A stretch of DNA of 64,000 nt. It comes from Rhodamnia argentea (taxonomy: Eukaryota; Streptophyta; Magnoliopsida; Myrtales; Myrtaceae). Location: assembly GCF_020921035.1 (NCBI RefSeq), contig NC_063153.1:15934001-15998000 (forward strand). Reading direction: 5' to 3'. Numbering within the stretch: position 1 is the stretch's first letter; every line of letters starts with the position of its first letter. The position numbers and the translations under genes were made by a program. Below, piece by piece: positions 22,968-39,519 of this stretch. Under the pieces are notes generated by a model that saw only the letters and a program-made list of their open reading frames with translations, had not been told where the DNA came from and made no database searches.

Positions 22968-24515
22968 TCATATAGTGGCCACCTTAGGAACCTCCACCGG
23001 GAAGTTTTGGATTTCATCCATCCATGGGTTCTTCTCCTTCTGCGGGTTTATTGTCCTTAGAGCCTTCCATACTGCACTGTTACACTTAAACCCTGATCCG
23101 AAAGCGATCTGCCATGTCCTATCTCCCCTCTTGATTCTCCCCTTTGCTTCCGAATAAGCCAACTCATACCAAAGAGAACTGCTCGACGTGTTGCCGAAAC
23201 GGTAAAGCGTCATTCTTGAAGGTTCCATGTGCCAATCTGAGAGATGCAAGTTGTTCTCTATTGCATCTAGCACAGCTCTTCCTCCAGCGTGAATGCAAAA
23301 ATGCTCGAAAGCCAATTTGAAATCCGGAATATAAGGCTTCACCTTCATCTTCAGAAGTTTCTTTCCGACTAATGTGGCAAAGAACAGCAACTGCTCGGAC
23401 ATTGGCAGAACCAGAGGACCCAATGTGGTGATGTTGGTCTTCAGAGCTTCGCCGGCCACTCCCATTAGATCCTTCGACAATGTGACGCCAACTTTTCCAG
23501 TGGAGTCTTCTTCTTGGGTAACACAAGTGAAGCACTTGTCATCAGATCCTTTGTGGGTCCGGACAGTATGTAGCAACCGGTATTTGGACCTTCTCTTGTC
23601 GGAGCTTTTGTTTGAAAGAAGAATGGCGGCCCCTCCCACTCGAAATAAGCAATTTGAAACCAGCTTCGAGCGGTCATTCCCAAAGTACCAGTTCAACGTG
23701 ATGTTCTCCATGCTGATGACCACTGCATATGAATTGGGGTGCACCTGAAGGAGATGTTTTGCGAGGTCGATTGAAATCAAACCTGCACTGCAGCCCATGC
23801 CACCTAAATTGTAGCTAACTATGTTCCCCCTAAGTTTGTAATGGTTGATGACCATTGCTGAAAGCGAAGGGGTCGGGTTAAATAAGCTACAGTTAACAAT
23901 CAAGATGCCAATGTCCTTCGGTTTCACATTTGTCTTCGCGAAAAGCTCATCAAGTGCACCGAACATGACCATCTCAGCTTCTTTTCTAGCTTCCTGCATT
24001 GATGGATTTGGAGGAATATTGAGGACAGCTTCAGGAAGATAAGTCGAATCCCCGAGGCCAGATCTTTCAAGGATCTTTCTCTGGAACTGAAGACTCTCCT
24101 CCGTGAACGAACCAGTCAGTCGAGACTGGTCCATGAAGATCTTTTTGGTGCATTTGCGAGACTCTTCAGGCTTGTAGCACGAGAAATTGACAAGATAAAC
24201 AGGACGTGGACGGGTGACGAAATAGAGGGTGCTCAAGAAAACGAGGAGAGTCGAACACAGGATGACAGATATGAGGTTGTATTGGAGATGAATCCAGAGG
24301 TCATGGAGATCCTTCAGTGAAAACGTGGACAGCTGAGCAGCTATCACCACAACAAAAGGGGAGAGGAAGAGGAACATTCCATGAGTGATCAGGTAATGGT
24401 AACCGAGCTTCACATACTTTAGTTTGACGGATTTCTTGAAATCGGGGAGACTCCGTGCCGAAGATGATGGGATCAAGGGTGTATCCAGCTTCGGCTCTGT
24501 CATTTTGCCTGTCAT
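22968..24515 (-). CDS. 3-ketoacyl-CoA synthase, KCS11-like
   Basis: Condensing enzyme of the ER fatty acid elongase: joins malonyl-CoA to a long-chain acyl-CoA, giving very-long-chain precursors for waxes, cuticle and sphingolipids. From the chosen start it has 515 residues. Two N-terminal membrane segments (about 45-62 and 80-102) precede the FAE1/CUT1 and ACP-synthase-C domains. The catalytic triad is intact: Cys in GMGCSAG (about 242), His in IHAGGRAV (about 409), Asn in RFGNTSSSS (about 442). The [24 protein letters not shown] N-terminus and KNPWMDEIQ / [10 protein letters not shown] tail match Arabidopsis KCS11 best by recall. The frame is open to an ATG at 24584, but the added 23 residues do not fit the family. 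ATGs at 24515 or 24503 align better, and an acceptor (TGACCAG) sits at 24526. Confidence 0.92.
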   Translation of the reverse strand: MTGKMTEPKLDTPLIPSSSARSLPDFKKSVKLKYVKLGYHYLITHGMFLFLSPFVVVIAAQLSTFSLKDLHDLWIHLQYNLISVILCSTLLVFLSTLYFVTRPRPVYLVNFSCYKPEESRKCTKKIFMDQSRLTGSFTEESLQFQRKILERSGLGDSTYLPEAVLNIPPNPSMQEARKEAEMVMFGALDELFAKTNVKPKDIGILIVNCSLFNPTPSLSAMVINHYKLRGNIVSYNLGGMGCSAGLISIDLAKHLLQVHPNSYAVVISMENITLNWYFGNDRSKLVSNCLFRVGGAAILLSNKSSDKRRSKYRLLHTVRTHKGSDDKCFTCVTQEEDSTGKVGVTLSKDLMGVAGEALKTNITTLGPLVLPMSEQLLFFATLVGKKLLKMKVKPYIPDFKLAFEHFCIHAGGRAVLDAIENNLHLSDWHMEPSRMTLYRFGNTSSSSLWYELAYSEAKGRIKRGDRTWQIAFGSGFKCNSAVWKALRTINPQKEKNPWMDEIQNFPVEVPKVATI

Positions 24516-25200
24516 ACAGTTCGCCCTGGTCAGATTCAACGCAAACAGAGGCCATCGGAGAACTCCTACTAAGGAAAACAGCATATGAAGAATCTTCTAA
24601 GTGACAATACTTGTATCAATGTGTTCTCATATGGATCATACTTCATATATGCTCACAGCATAGCTGAATTTAGTTTCAGACAGCGAGGAAAGATGCAACA
24701 GAACATGTCAGATTGAAATCAAATCCCCAACACTACACAGAAACTCCAATCTATTAAGAAATTTATACGAACAGCCAACATTTTCAAAACAAGCAAAGAC
24801 CGCGAGTTTTCCCACAATTTCATCTAAAAGACCAGACACCAAAACTGAGATCAACATCACTAAAAACCTTTTCTTTATCCCTCGTTCGCATAACCACGGA
24901 AACACAAAAGATAAAACTTTTCAGGACCTCAATTGAAAATCGGAGGCCAAAAAGAGCCAGCACGAAACTTTTCCAGGACAGAACCGGAAGGGAAGACGAC
25001 CAAGACAGAGATTCAAGAGAAAAGCCAGAATCGGACACCATCGAAACCAGAACCAATCAAGAACTTGCAAATCGAGACCGACCCAGATCGAAGAACTGAC
25101 CTCGGAGCTCGGCCGCACCTCCACAGATCGCTCGGATTCGTCCCGGAGAAAGGCTAGGGAGAGAGGGTCAAACCGTATGCTGACCGGGGAAACCAAGAAA
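24516..25200 (-). promoter_or_regulatory. Probable 5' leader intron of the KCS gene
   Basis: On the minus strand a donor-like CCGAG/GTCAGT lies near 25103. Acceptors at 24571 (TTTTCCTTAG) or 24526 (TGACCAG) would remove about 530-575 bp just before the KCS start. Use of the 24571 acceptor would leave an out-of-frame ATG at 24555 ahead of the proposed start; the 24526 acceptor would not. This is inferred from splice consensus, with no transcript evidence. Confidence 0.4.
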
Positions 25201-25450
25201 AGCTTCAACCATGCGACGTGAAGGTCGTCAAACGAAGGGGAGGGATATCATATCATATACAAGGCGCCACGCGGAAAGACAAAGGAAAAAGGCGTGGAGG
25301 GGCGAAATTCGAACGAAGGTGCCGACAACTACGCGTGCGAGATTTGTTTTCGAAAGCGGCGAAGCCGATTTTGAATGAACGACGAGGGTCGACAGACTTT
25401 GTCCATGCGAGGACGTGCAGTCTCCGTGTTGGCCACTTCTGCTTGTCCGG

Positions 25451-25456
<6 letters not shown>

Positions 25457-25489
<33 letters not shown>
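25457..25489. repeat. (CT)16 microsatellite
   Basis: An uninterrupted CT run is visible in the sequence, upstream of the KCS leader on the far side of its presumed promoter. Confidence 0.95.
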
Positions 25490-25491
<2 letters not shown>

Positions 25492-25773
25492 TCGCTGGAC
25501 TACAACATTATTATTTACTATGATACTTTAAGCCTGTCTGGATTTACAATAATTAATGATGTTGTTATGGCTTTAAGTTATCAAATGGTAGAGGGCCAAA
25601 AGAAGAATTGCAAACTTCCCGCACATGCATGTCTGTACAAAAAAACAAATCACATCCCTCCATGACCTGAAGAGAGAAATATAAAGGCCATGTGTTTATG
25701 CACATTTAAATTCGTTCTAGGAGATTCTTTCGTCGCGATCAATGTTACTTAGAAGAAGACAATGTAGCTATAT

Positions 25774-26260
25774 CGGGAAAAAGTATAAAAAAATACTAAA
25801 CCTACTGCATTGATATCGATTCAATTCAAAACCTTTCAATTAAACTAATTTAGTCCTAAAATTTTTTGAGTTAATACTAATTCAATCCAATCGGCTAAAA
25901 TTGCAAGTGCAAGTGCAAATGCTTGCCGACCTTTTTACGTGGCACAACCGCATGTTGATATGGATTTTTTTTCAAATACTTTTTTGAATTTGTTCTCCCT
26001 TTCTTTTTCTTTTTTTTTTTCGGGTTTCTTTTTGTCTTTGGTCAATGACCGGGCATAGACCATGGCCGTGGCACCAGCAAAAAGAAAAACGGAAAGAAAA
26101 AAAAAGGAGAACAAATTCAAAATTTTATTTAAAAATGTCCTCATTAAACGTTAGTCATGCTACATAAGAAGGTTGTACACATCGGTGATTTCTAACATAA
26201 ATTGACCGAATGAAATGAATTGATACTAATGCGAAAATATTTATTTATAGATTTAGAAGT
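25774..26260. repeat. Foldback element, family 2
   Basis: The left arm (TCGGGAAAAAGTATAAAAAA, then a CTACTGCATTGATATC block) is echoed in inverse at about 26195-26260 (GAATTGATACTAATGCG). The core has GGCCGTGGCACC/CATGGCC-type GC-rich sequence and T-rich runs. The arms match those of the copies at 62427-62697 and 12381-12940. No coding capacity. A further degenerate relative seems to follow to about 26590. Confidence 0.6.
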
Positions 26261-27256
26261 TTTTGAAAAATTTTCTCAAAATTTATTCAATTAGTCATAA
26301 ATCTATTGTCCAAAACTTTCAAATTTTCAAATTTAATCGTAAACCTTTGTGCAAAATTCTGATTTAGTCATTCAAGTCAATTTTAGCCAAAAATCAATGA
26401 GGTGACAATCTAATCATCGACATTCTGCCACGTTGAGGATTTTCGGCACAATTGCCCAAAAGAATTACATTAAAATTTCATGCGAAAATTTAAAACAAAA
26501 TTGACAAAATTTAAAAATTTAAAACAAAATTGACGTCCATATAATCGTGTACATCGTGTGAGGTACGAAAGACCAATTTTCCAGCTTATCACATGGAGTT
26601 GTAAACTCAATCGGCGAGGCTCATTATCGTTAACTATCAAGAGTCTCCTTTAAAAACTATTTCAACTTGTGAACTTAATCGGTGATTGTTCTACTTTCCA
26701 TCACACAGCACGGATCGAGACTGACTCTTATACCCTTCCTATATATTAAGCATTTAAGTTGGTGAATTCATGACCCAATTGCTTCAATTGTTCTAAAGTC
26801 TCAAACACACCGCGTAATGCAAAATAGAACAATCAAAAGGGCAATATGGCACAGCAAGGCTCATACAAGATAAATGATGCATTTCGAAGAAGATGTCGAA
26901 ATTGAAGTCTTGTCAGCAACTCGAGTTCAGGTTTAGTACAAGTTAGCCGGGATGCGCATTTCCCGGTTTACGCGGTTGCAGCAGAAATTACGCTGAAACA
27001 AATCGATTGCATAAGTAGAAAGAACAGAAGAAATCATCCCATTACAAGCTAGCACTTAGCCCTTCCATATCCGCGTTTTAACCAACAGATCCCACCACCA
27101 TCTTCACCACCCCTTCGTGCAGAACATCATGGATGCTAGTGTCCCTATCCAAGAAAAATGTTTACCTGGGAGAAATGATTAAAATAACAAGCTGCACATC
27201 ATGTTTACAAAGAGGGTATGTCCGTACAGCAATCTTGCACAGAGCACGCCAAATCT
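26261..27256. other. Downstream of VPS60
   Basis: AT-rich sequence with degenerate repeat arms to about 26590, then no recognisable gene. The last several hundred bases before 27257 should contain the VPS60 3' untranslated region, since that gene reads leftward. Confidence 0.5.
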
Positions 27257-30200
27257 TTAACTACGTATAGATGCGTGAGGAACAGCAGGTAAGCCCAGTT
27301 CGTCGTCGGCCTGTTCAGCATAAAATTCAAAGGAAAGCAGTAAGAAGATGAGGGAATAGTGATTTTCAAGAAAAGATTCAGTATATAAATAATGGATGCT
27401 TGAAGGGTGCATCTGCATAATTATCATGTTCGGATATGCATATGTATACTAGAACAATACACCGAAATTAGAGACACAAAACCATTCTTGGTGGAGGTCT
27501 AATACCTCACTATAGCGAGAGATGCAAAAGGGAGTATAAAGTGTGACATAGAATCCCATTAGCGCTAAATGAACACAAATGCCTAAAGCCTTTTAGTGGA
27601 CTATGAAAACGATGAAGCATTCTACTGAGGGAAGAGTATTCAAGTGAATCATTAGAGGATCTTCCTAGCATATCCCCAGGAAGAAAGGACTTCAATCCGG
27701 ATTTCACAAGCAAGACAGTCAGGAGTAATGCATCTTAAGTTGGACTCTGCTTCAAATGGTGAAGAAAATAGGGGTATAACAACCCTTCACAGAAATCAGA
27801 CGAAGGGAGGGGGAATGAAATTGCTAGCTCGTGCATTTTCTGTGCATTTAGTATGAGCATGTACATTTTACTGCAGATGTAGGGCAGTTAATTAATGGAT
27901 CATTTGGTAACGAATATTCAAAACAAGCTATATGAATTTTACCTGGGCATTGGTTCTGCCACCTGGTGCTGCATGTCCTGTTGGTGCTGAAGGCAAGTTG
28001 AGCTCTTCTAGATCAGATTCCTTATCAGGTTGCAGATAAGAAGGAACTCCAGCTTCTGACTCCATTCCCATGTCTGCTTCCAAAGCGTCAAGCTCTGCAT
28101 TGCAAAATGGGCAAAGTATGATGCTGGCATGCCGAACTAAGATTGTCTATTTATCTCGTCATAATTAGTTATTAGAAAGCACAACAGATGCACCTGCACA
28201 ACACTACTTCTGGGTCCATGTAGTACATTTTTATGCCTCGTTTCTACTGAAAATAAAATCGGATGAAGAGCCACATCCATGGATCTAGCAGGTCCAGTGG
28301 ACAGAGTACCTCTTCGAATGAGCTTTTATTCTTACAATGGTCTACCTTCACCAAGATTTCTCACTCACCCCCCATGCTAAACTAGCTAAAAAAGGTGCTT
28401 CTGTCAAAAGCCTAGGTTGTAGTCATGATTTCTCCTTGCATGAGCACACTCAAGACGGATTCTGTAATTTCTTACCATCCAGGAGATCATCCTCATCAAT
28501 ATCATCAGGAACATTGTAGCTTCTGCCCAAGGTCTCTTGAATCTCATTGCTTACGTCCATCAGGTCCATCATCTCATCTTGCAAGCTCTGCACAAAAGAG
28601 TGGCATCATCAGAAATGGTAGCCCTAAAAGAAATTAAAAGGGAAATGTTTGGTGATTAACATACATCTATGTCCTGAATCTTCACGGTTTTCATCATGCC
28701 TTTCAAGTCCTTGTTGGCAGACTTCAAAGCTGACATCTGGAATAAGATAAAGCAAAAGGATATGTTAGACCAGTAAATAAAACCCATAATCGGTAGTTTA
28801 ACAATATCAGGTTGTTAAGGAAATTGACAGAAGTGCCCATCGCTACACATAACTGAACAAAGAAATATATAACTTAAATTAGTTCTCAAAACCCAGAAGT
28901 CTTTCCCCAGGGTCCAATGCATGATCTCCTACTATCTCAACGCTTCCAGTTGTAGGTAATAACATATGCACCAATAGACAAGTATAAATTATAGTTTTCT
29001 GAAGCATGCTTCATTGGCAGCAGAATAACTGAAATTTGACCAGAGTTTGTGGTTTAATCTTTCAGCCAATTTCTGCATGCTATAGCTACAGGCCATATCC
29101 ATGTATAAATTAAAGGATAAACATAAACCTAGTAACGGCAATACACACAATTAGATCTTAAATTAGCAACTTATAAATCACCCATAGTATGCTGCCATAA
29201 CTTTGAAGTACTCCATATTGGGATGGTAGCATCCTCTGTAGCTGCTAATGTACAGCAGATATGAAGAACATAATACAAAGCTTTCAAAAGATTTAACAAA
29301 AAAAGAAAAACCATGAGAATGTCATTTGACTGCAAAACAACATTGTTTGGATATGCAATTCTTGCCAGCAAGGCAACAATATTCAATCAGCTATAGAAGT
29401 ACACAGAACTGAGATAATAATGAATACCGACCTATACAAACAAAGGTCATAGTTTGGATAGGCTTCGCCAAAGAGAGTGGAGGGAAGTATAAGTAAATAC
29501 AACTTAATAGATCAAGACCACCACGACTAATAAAACTCTACTCCCTTGTAAAAGAAAAAGAAAGGCGATAAATAAAAGGGAAAAGAAGTGAAAATATTGT
29601 ATGAAAACCATGGTACTTGTCTAGGAAAGACTACTTGAAATATTAAATAGAGGAAAAATCTTTCAAAAACATACAGTCTGCTGAGCATCTTTGATACCCT
29701 CCGAAGCAAATGCAACTTGATCAAGGTTGAATGTTTGATTGTACAGCATATCACGTTGTCCTTCATACCTGTTTCCATAAGAAGATCAAGGACACATAAG
29801 GACCAAAAAATCATTATATGGACAACCTAAACCATCCATTATGATAATAACATTTTCCCTAAATGAAAAATCACAAGCAGCGCAATCATTCCTCATCACA
29901 TAAGATACAATCTTCTTTAATCACAAATCGCATGCTGCATATCAGTTGTGCAAACTTAACTTGGAAACAGCTCTTGAAACAATTCTTATAGGTTGAGGGA
30001 CAGAGATTTTCTAAAATTAACTACAAATACTATTGAGAAAGTTAAGATTATGCAAACAATACTGCAGTATAATAACCATCTCACAATTAATTTTTTTGAT
30101 AGAATGACCTTTCTTTGAGGAGATACAGTAATAAATCCGTTAAATGACTTACATTCTCTTTTGCTTGAGAACCCGCATTGCCCGAGCTTTCACAGCTTCT

Positions 30201-30910
30201 TGAGCAGGACCAGGTCGAGTCTTTCTTATTTGTTCCTTATATCGGCTAAGTTCAACATCTAGCTTCTTGATCTTCTCATCCACTGAGTCACCCCTTTTAG
30301 TAATCTGAGCAAAGACACAAATAATTTAGCATTGATCCTTAGAAAAGAGGTTGCCGGCATAATAAAACGGGGCTAATGTCAACAAAAATATGAATACAAA
30401 AGACCAAATGTGGGATTCAAATTTGTTAGGTCAACAGCACCGCTAAAGCAAATTATGTACAGAAAGAGAAAGTATAGGGGTCAAAAACTTTGATTTTCCC
30501 ACCAGAATACATCTATCATAAGTTGTAGTGCAAAATCGTTTTTTCCCTCCACATCGAGGTGTTGTAAGAAATTTGCCTGGAAAAAAAACATAGTAATTAT
30601 CAAGGGTAAAATTCATGGACACCCACGTCTTTCGGTAAAATTCGAGAGACAACCCTAATTTCCTCAAAACGTCTCTTGCAACCCCTATTAGAGATGGGGG
30701 CGTCGATCCCTTTTCCAAAGGTTGACCCTTTTCCGTGTCAAAGGGTATTGCTGCTTGAGCTCTCCACGACAAGCATCCAATTAAGCCGCGTGAACTACAG
30801 CATACAAATCCAGACGGGGAGGAAAAACAAAAAAATTGTACCCGATCGGAGGCATCTTGAACGGTGGGAGGAGGTTCCTTGTCTTTCTTGGCGCCGAACA
30901 CTCGCTTCAT
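27257..30910 (-). CDS. VPS60: VPS60 / CHMP5-like ESCRT-III protein
   Basis: ESCRT-III-associated SNF7-family protein acting at endosomes in multivesicular body sorting; its relatives bind LIP5 and so stimulate the SKD1/VPS4 ATPase. Seven exons were assembled on the minus strand: 30842-30910, 30153-30304, 29675-29768, 28665-28736, 28476-28587, 27943-28094 and 27257-27310. All junctions are GT-AG, frames are continuous, and the product is 234 residues, the family length. It begins MKRVFGAKKDKEPPPTVQD, continues with a basic helical half (KRGDSVDEKIKKLDVEL; ARAMRVLKQKRMYEG) and ends with an acidic half (DDIDEDDLLDELDALEADMG) and a Pro-rich stretch, as in Arabidopsis VPS60.1 (At3g10640) by recall. 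The gene is divergent from RPT6. Introns are long, and intron 1 (about 540 bp) contains nothing I recognise. Confidence 0.93.
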
Positions 30911-31912
30911 CTTCTCCTCCTCCTCCTCCTTCCTTCCTTCCTTCGAATCCCAGCAATCACTGCGAATGAACAGATGGGTACGAACTAAATCGCAAAATGG
31001 AGGATGAGATTCGATAGTCTAACGTGATCTTACCGAGACGATGAACCGGGAAAGAGCTGCTTCTCCTTTGCCCGCAAGGAAACCAGAACAGAATCTTCCG
31101 GGAAAGAAATGCACGAGTCCAGGCTTCTTTCCCTTCTCTTTTCAATTTTATCGTGGCATGAATGGGCCAATGTGAATTCGGCCATTTTCTGGGGCTTCAA
31201 ACAAGTCCAAAGGACCAAACCCAATGACAGTAAGAAAATTTAATGAGGGGTAAAAATTTTATAACTATAACGTGTCTTAATATGTTGAATTTTTTTACTT
31301 TTTAAAAAATGACGTATCGACATGTCGTGCCGTATCGTATATTGATATCTTAGTGAGAGCTGTGCTCCATCATCGCCAGCAATGGCTAAAGAGGGTGGAG
31401 GATCATCGATGGGAGTCGCCTGAGCCCCATCCAATGGCCATTGACCCCTCCATGCCCAGCCCTTCCTTTTTTTTTTAGTTTTTTAGCTTATTTTTTATTG
31501 GGATCTCTTGCCCTTGGCATTTAAATGATTTTTTATTTGATACTTAAGTGAACCGACGAAAAATTTTAACGACAACGTGAACGCCGAAAGCAGAATACAA
31601 ACTTTGACATTTCTGATGTTCTTTGGGAAAAAAAATTGATGGATCAAGCAAGAAAAGGTGAATGAAAATGAGTAAGCTTGCTTGCTCGGAGCCCACTGGG
31701 CCTACAACGATTGGCGGCCCAAACAGCAATCAGTGAGCCCACGACGGCACTGAACGGCGATCCCACCAACCCCGCCTCGCGCCCGCCTTCGGATGACCGA
31801 CGGGGCGACGATATAATCTCTCTCTCTCTTTCCCAGTTGAGTAACCCCAAAGAAACCTTTACCCATCGTCTTTCTCTCTGAGATCGCCCCTGCAAAGATC
31901 TTGTCTTCAGCA
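30911..31912. promoter_or_regulatory. Shared upstream region of VPS60 and RPT6
   Basis: About 1 kb separates the two divergent start codons. A TCC/TTCC-rich tract at about 30914-30945 reads as a purine-rich VPS60 leader. A CT run at 31818-31829 and a leader ending in CAGCA just before the ATG fit an RPT6 5' untranslated region. The middle (about 31250-31470) resembles dispersed repeat sequence also seen near 61440-61520, so the two promoters may be separated by an insertion. Confidence 0.5.
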
Positions 31913-37015
<5,103 letters not shown>

Positions 37016-38070
37016 AAATGTCCTCCTATGAGGGGCCATTACTTTCGTGAGGCACCAAGAGCATGGAAACTAGACACGCCCAACTCCTTTATTTGCTCAC
37101 CCGAACATCTAGCTGCTTCTGTCTTTGTAATCCTGCTTTTCGTTGATGCCACAAAGTTTTAATCTTGGACCGTATAAAATGTGGCCCGTGAAAATGTTTT
37201 GGATGTGGGTTTATTACACCTTATGAACCTGTTCGAAGAGAGGATTGAAGATGGTGGGACCTAATCGAGAACAGTTATTTCGAGAACAGTCTCATGTAAC
37301 TCCTGTTTATGCTTTTTTCCTTTTCAATGTGAATGTCTATTCTTGATATTCTCTCTGGTAGTCTGTTCTGTTTAGAGTTGCATGGGGAATTGCCGCGCTA
37401 TTGAGGAGCTGGGCATTGCCCAAAGTGCCGCCCTGGCCGCAAATGTCCCATAGTGGAACTTGTGATGGGAGCGTGTGCATGCCTGGCGCCCTATCTCAAG
37501 TTCTCACTCCACTCGTTTGTTTACTCGGTGGCCAGACAGAGCTTTTGGTCCCGGGATTGCTTGCTTGATCTCGGTGCCATGACCTCCTTGTGTTTTGGTA
37601 TTTGCATTGCGTCTGTTGCTTCAACTTTGCTTGGTTTTTGGCAAATGCTGAGCAGCATAGCCTTCTAAGTTGAAGGAAATAGACCCGATCTCCAACAAGC
37701 CCAATCGGAAAATGCAAAGTACATAAGCATGTTTCAATACCTTAGTCTCCACCTGCATTTCTCCTTTTGATCTGTGGGCACTACGTAACATGCTATGTAG
37801 CTCGTCTCGGAGTTGGTTGAGTAGTCGAGACGGATGGATTTCGCATTTAAATTACGGTATTTTTTGCATTCAAAATAATCTCGAGGACTGTGATTGTTGT
37901 CAGATTGGTGTTGCGTTTACTTGGTGCACTTGGATGAGACGGTTTTTATATGTTCTATCGAGTTTAGTCAAATTGAAGGTCGAATAATGTTAATCCATGG
38001 TATATAAAAAAGAAGTTATTGTTGCCACTATCACCTCTGTGGCGCACTCAGTATGTTAAAGAAAGTTTTA

Positions 38071-38290
38071 CGCTTCGTTTGTTCCGTGGAAAATGAATTA
38101 TTTGAAAAATATTTTCTTGAAAATAATAAATCTCTTGCAAAAATTAATAAACGAAAGATATTTTTATCATCTATGAAAATATTTAGATATAACTCGTTGT
38201 TTATAATAAAAATATTTTTATGGACTAATTATTTTAAATGATAAAAGCGATCATTTTTAGGAAAATATTCTTTATATTGCTTATTTTTTT
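38071..38290. mobile_element. Tourist-like MITE fragment (left end)
   Basis: CGCTTCGTTTGTTCCGTGGA after TTA matches the terminal repeat of the MITEs at 61648 and 63446. The following body also shares AAAATATTTTCTTGAAAA and TTATCATCTATGAAAATATT blocks with them. The right terminal repeat is missing or diverged, so the right boundary is approximate. Confidence 0.55.
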
Positions 38291-38950
38291 TTTTTGGGAA
38301 AAATTATAGCCTTGGCGAAGACTAAGGGCACGCATGATAATCATTTTATTTATATGTATTTCCATTTTTCTGTTTTTGGGAAAAGGTTTGGAATTAAAAA
38401 TCTCTTTGGTAACACAATTTCATTTTTCTATTTTTGGAGTATATTTTTAGCCTAGAAATATGTTTGGAACATAAATGGGAAGTAGAAATTTCTAATTCTT
38501 TATTTATAAATAGAAATTATTCTCATTGCTTACTCCCTCTCTTTCGTGTGTGTTCTCCCTCTCTCTCATGTCCCCGTCTGGGCACCGATCAACGGAGAAA
38601 GAAGGAAATTCGACAACCGTAAAAAAAGAAAGTAAAAAATAAAAATAAAAACCGATAAGACATAAGTTTTTTCAAATTGGATTAAAAATATATAAGTATT
38701 TTAGCAAAATGGGTAGGGTTGGGTATGGATCGTTAAACTTATATTATGTGAAAATGGGTTAAAACGAGTTAAATTGGTCGATATGAGTCGGACTATTTTC
38801 GACCTGACTCACCCCGTTCGACACGTCTACTCGTCATCACTGTCAAAATTTGGCCGTTGCATCCATAAAAATTTTATGTTGTTATTAAATAAATTATATT
38901 CTGAAAATATAAATTTTATGTCATTATTAAAACCGTTTTTGTGATCAGAA

Positions 38951-38972
38951 TAATATATATATATATATATAT
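38951..38972. repeat. (TA)n microsatellite
   Basis: An uninterrupted TA run of about 11 units is seen directly in the sequence. Confidence 0.9.
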
Positions 38973-39519
38973 TTTTTTGGTCCGAAATCAGAATGGTTAT
39001 CATGCCCGACTTTGTGCTTCCGTCACGTGACAAGAAGGGCATAAAACTATCAAGAGCCTTTTGTCCGGGGTCATACCGCAAATCTGAATTTGTATGGGGT
39101 CATTTTCATAATAACTGAAGTAAGTCAATGAGTCAACGTCAATCTTCATACTCTTCCCAAGTAGGGAATATCAAAACGCGTGGATAAATCTTCTTCCTCC
39201 TTCCCTTTCTCTCTCTCTCTCTCTGTCTCTCTACGACACCTTGACCATCAACGTTGCTTCTGGTTCTCTGCGCATTCCAGGTACCCTCTCGATTATAGCT
39301 ACGTCAATAACAAGATTGGTATCCGAATTCGAAGCGATTACTCGCGAACTCTTTCTGCGCCAGGCGTGGAGGCGAAGAAAGAAATGATGTTCTTGTTCTG
39401 TTCAATTCAATGAGTCTAGGGTTCGATCATCGGTCACGGGTGACGATTGACGCTCTTGGTTAGGGTTGCTGAGCTGGGATTTTTCTTTTTGTTCCGGGAG
39501 GAGAACCGTTCGGGATTCG

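Larger units (their letters stand above)
37016..39519. other. Between RPT6 and the RING-CH gene
   Basis: The first few hundred bases should be the RPT6 3' end. After that I see a left MITE end at 38071 (see separate entry), a (TA)n microsatellite at 38951-38972, and a TIR-like GGGCACGCATGATAATCA after TAA near 38328-38350 whose partner I could not find. The last 350 bp contain a CT-rich leader (39211-39228), probably the 5' untranslated region of the RING-CH gene. No additional gene was recognised. Confidence 0.5.

Noticed and set aside
24921-25208. 95-codon minus-strand frame upstream of the KCS gene
   Set aside because: It covers the presumed leader exon and intron; no KCS-like residues, so not an N-terminal coding exon.
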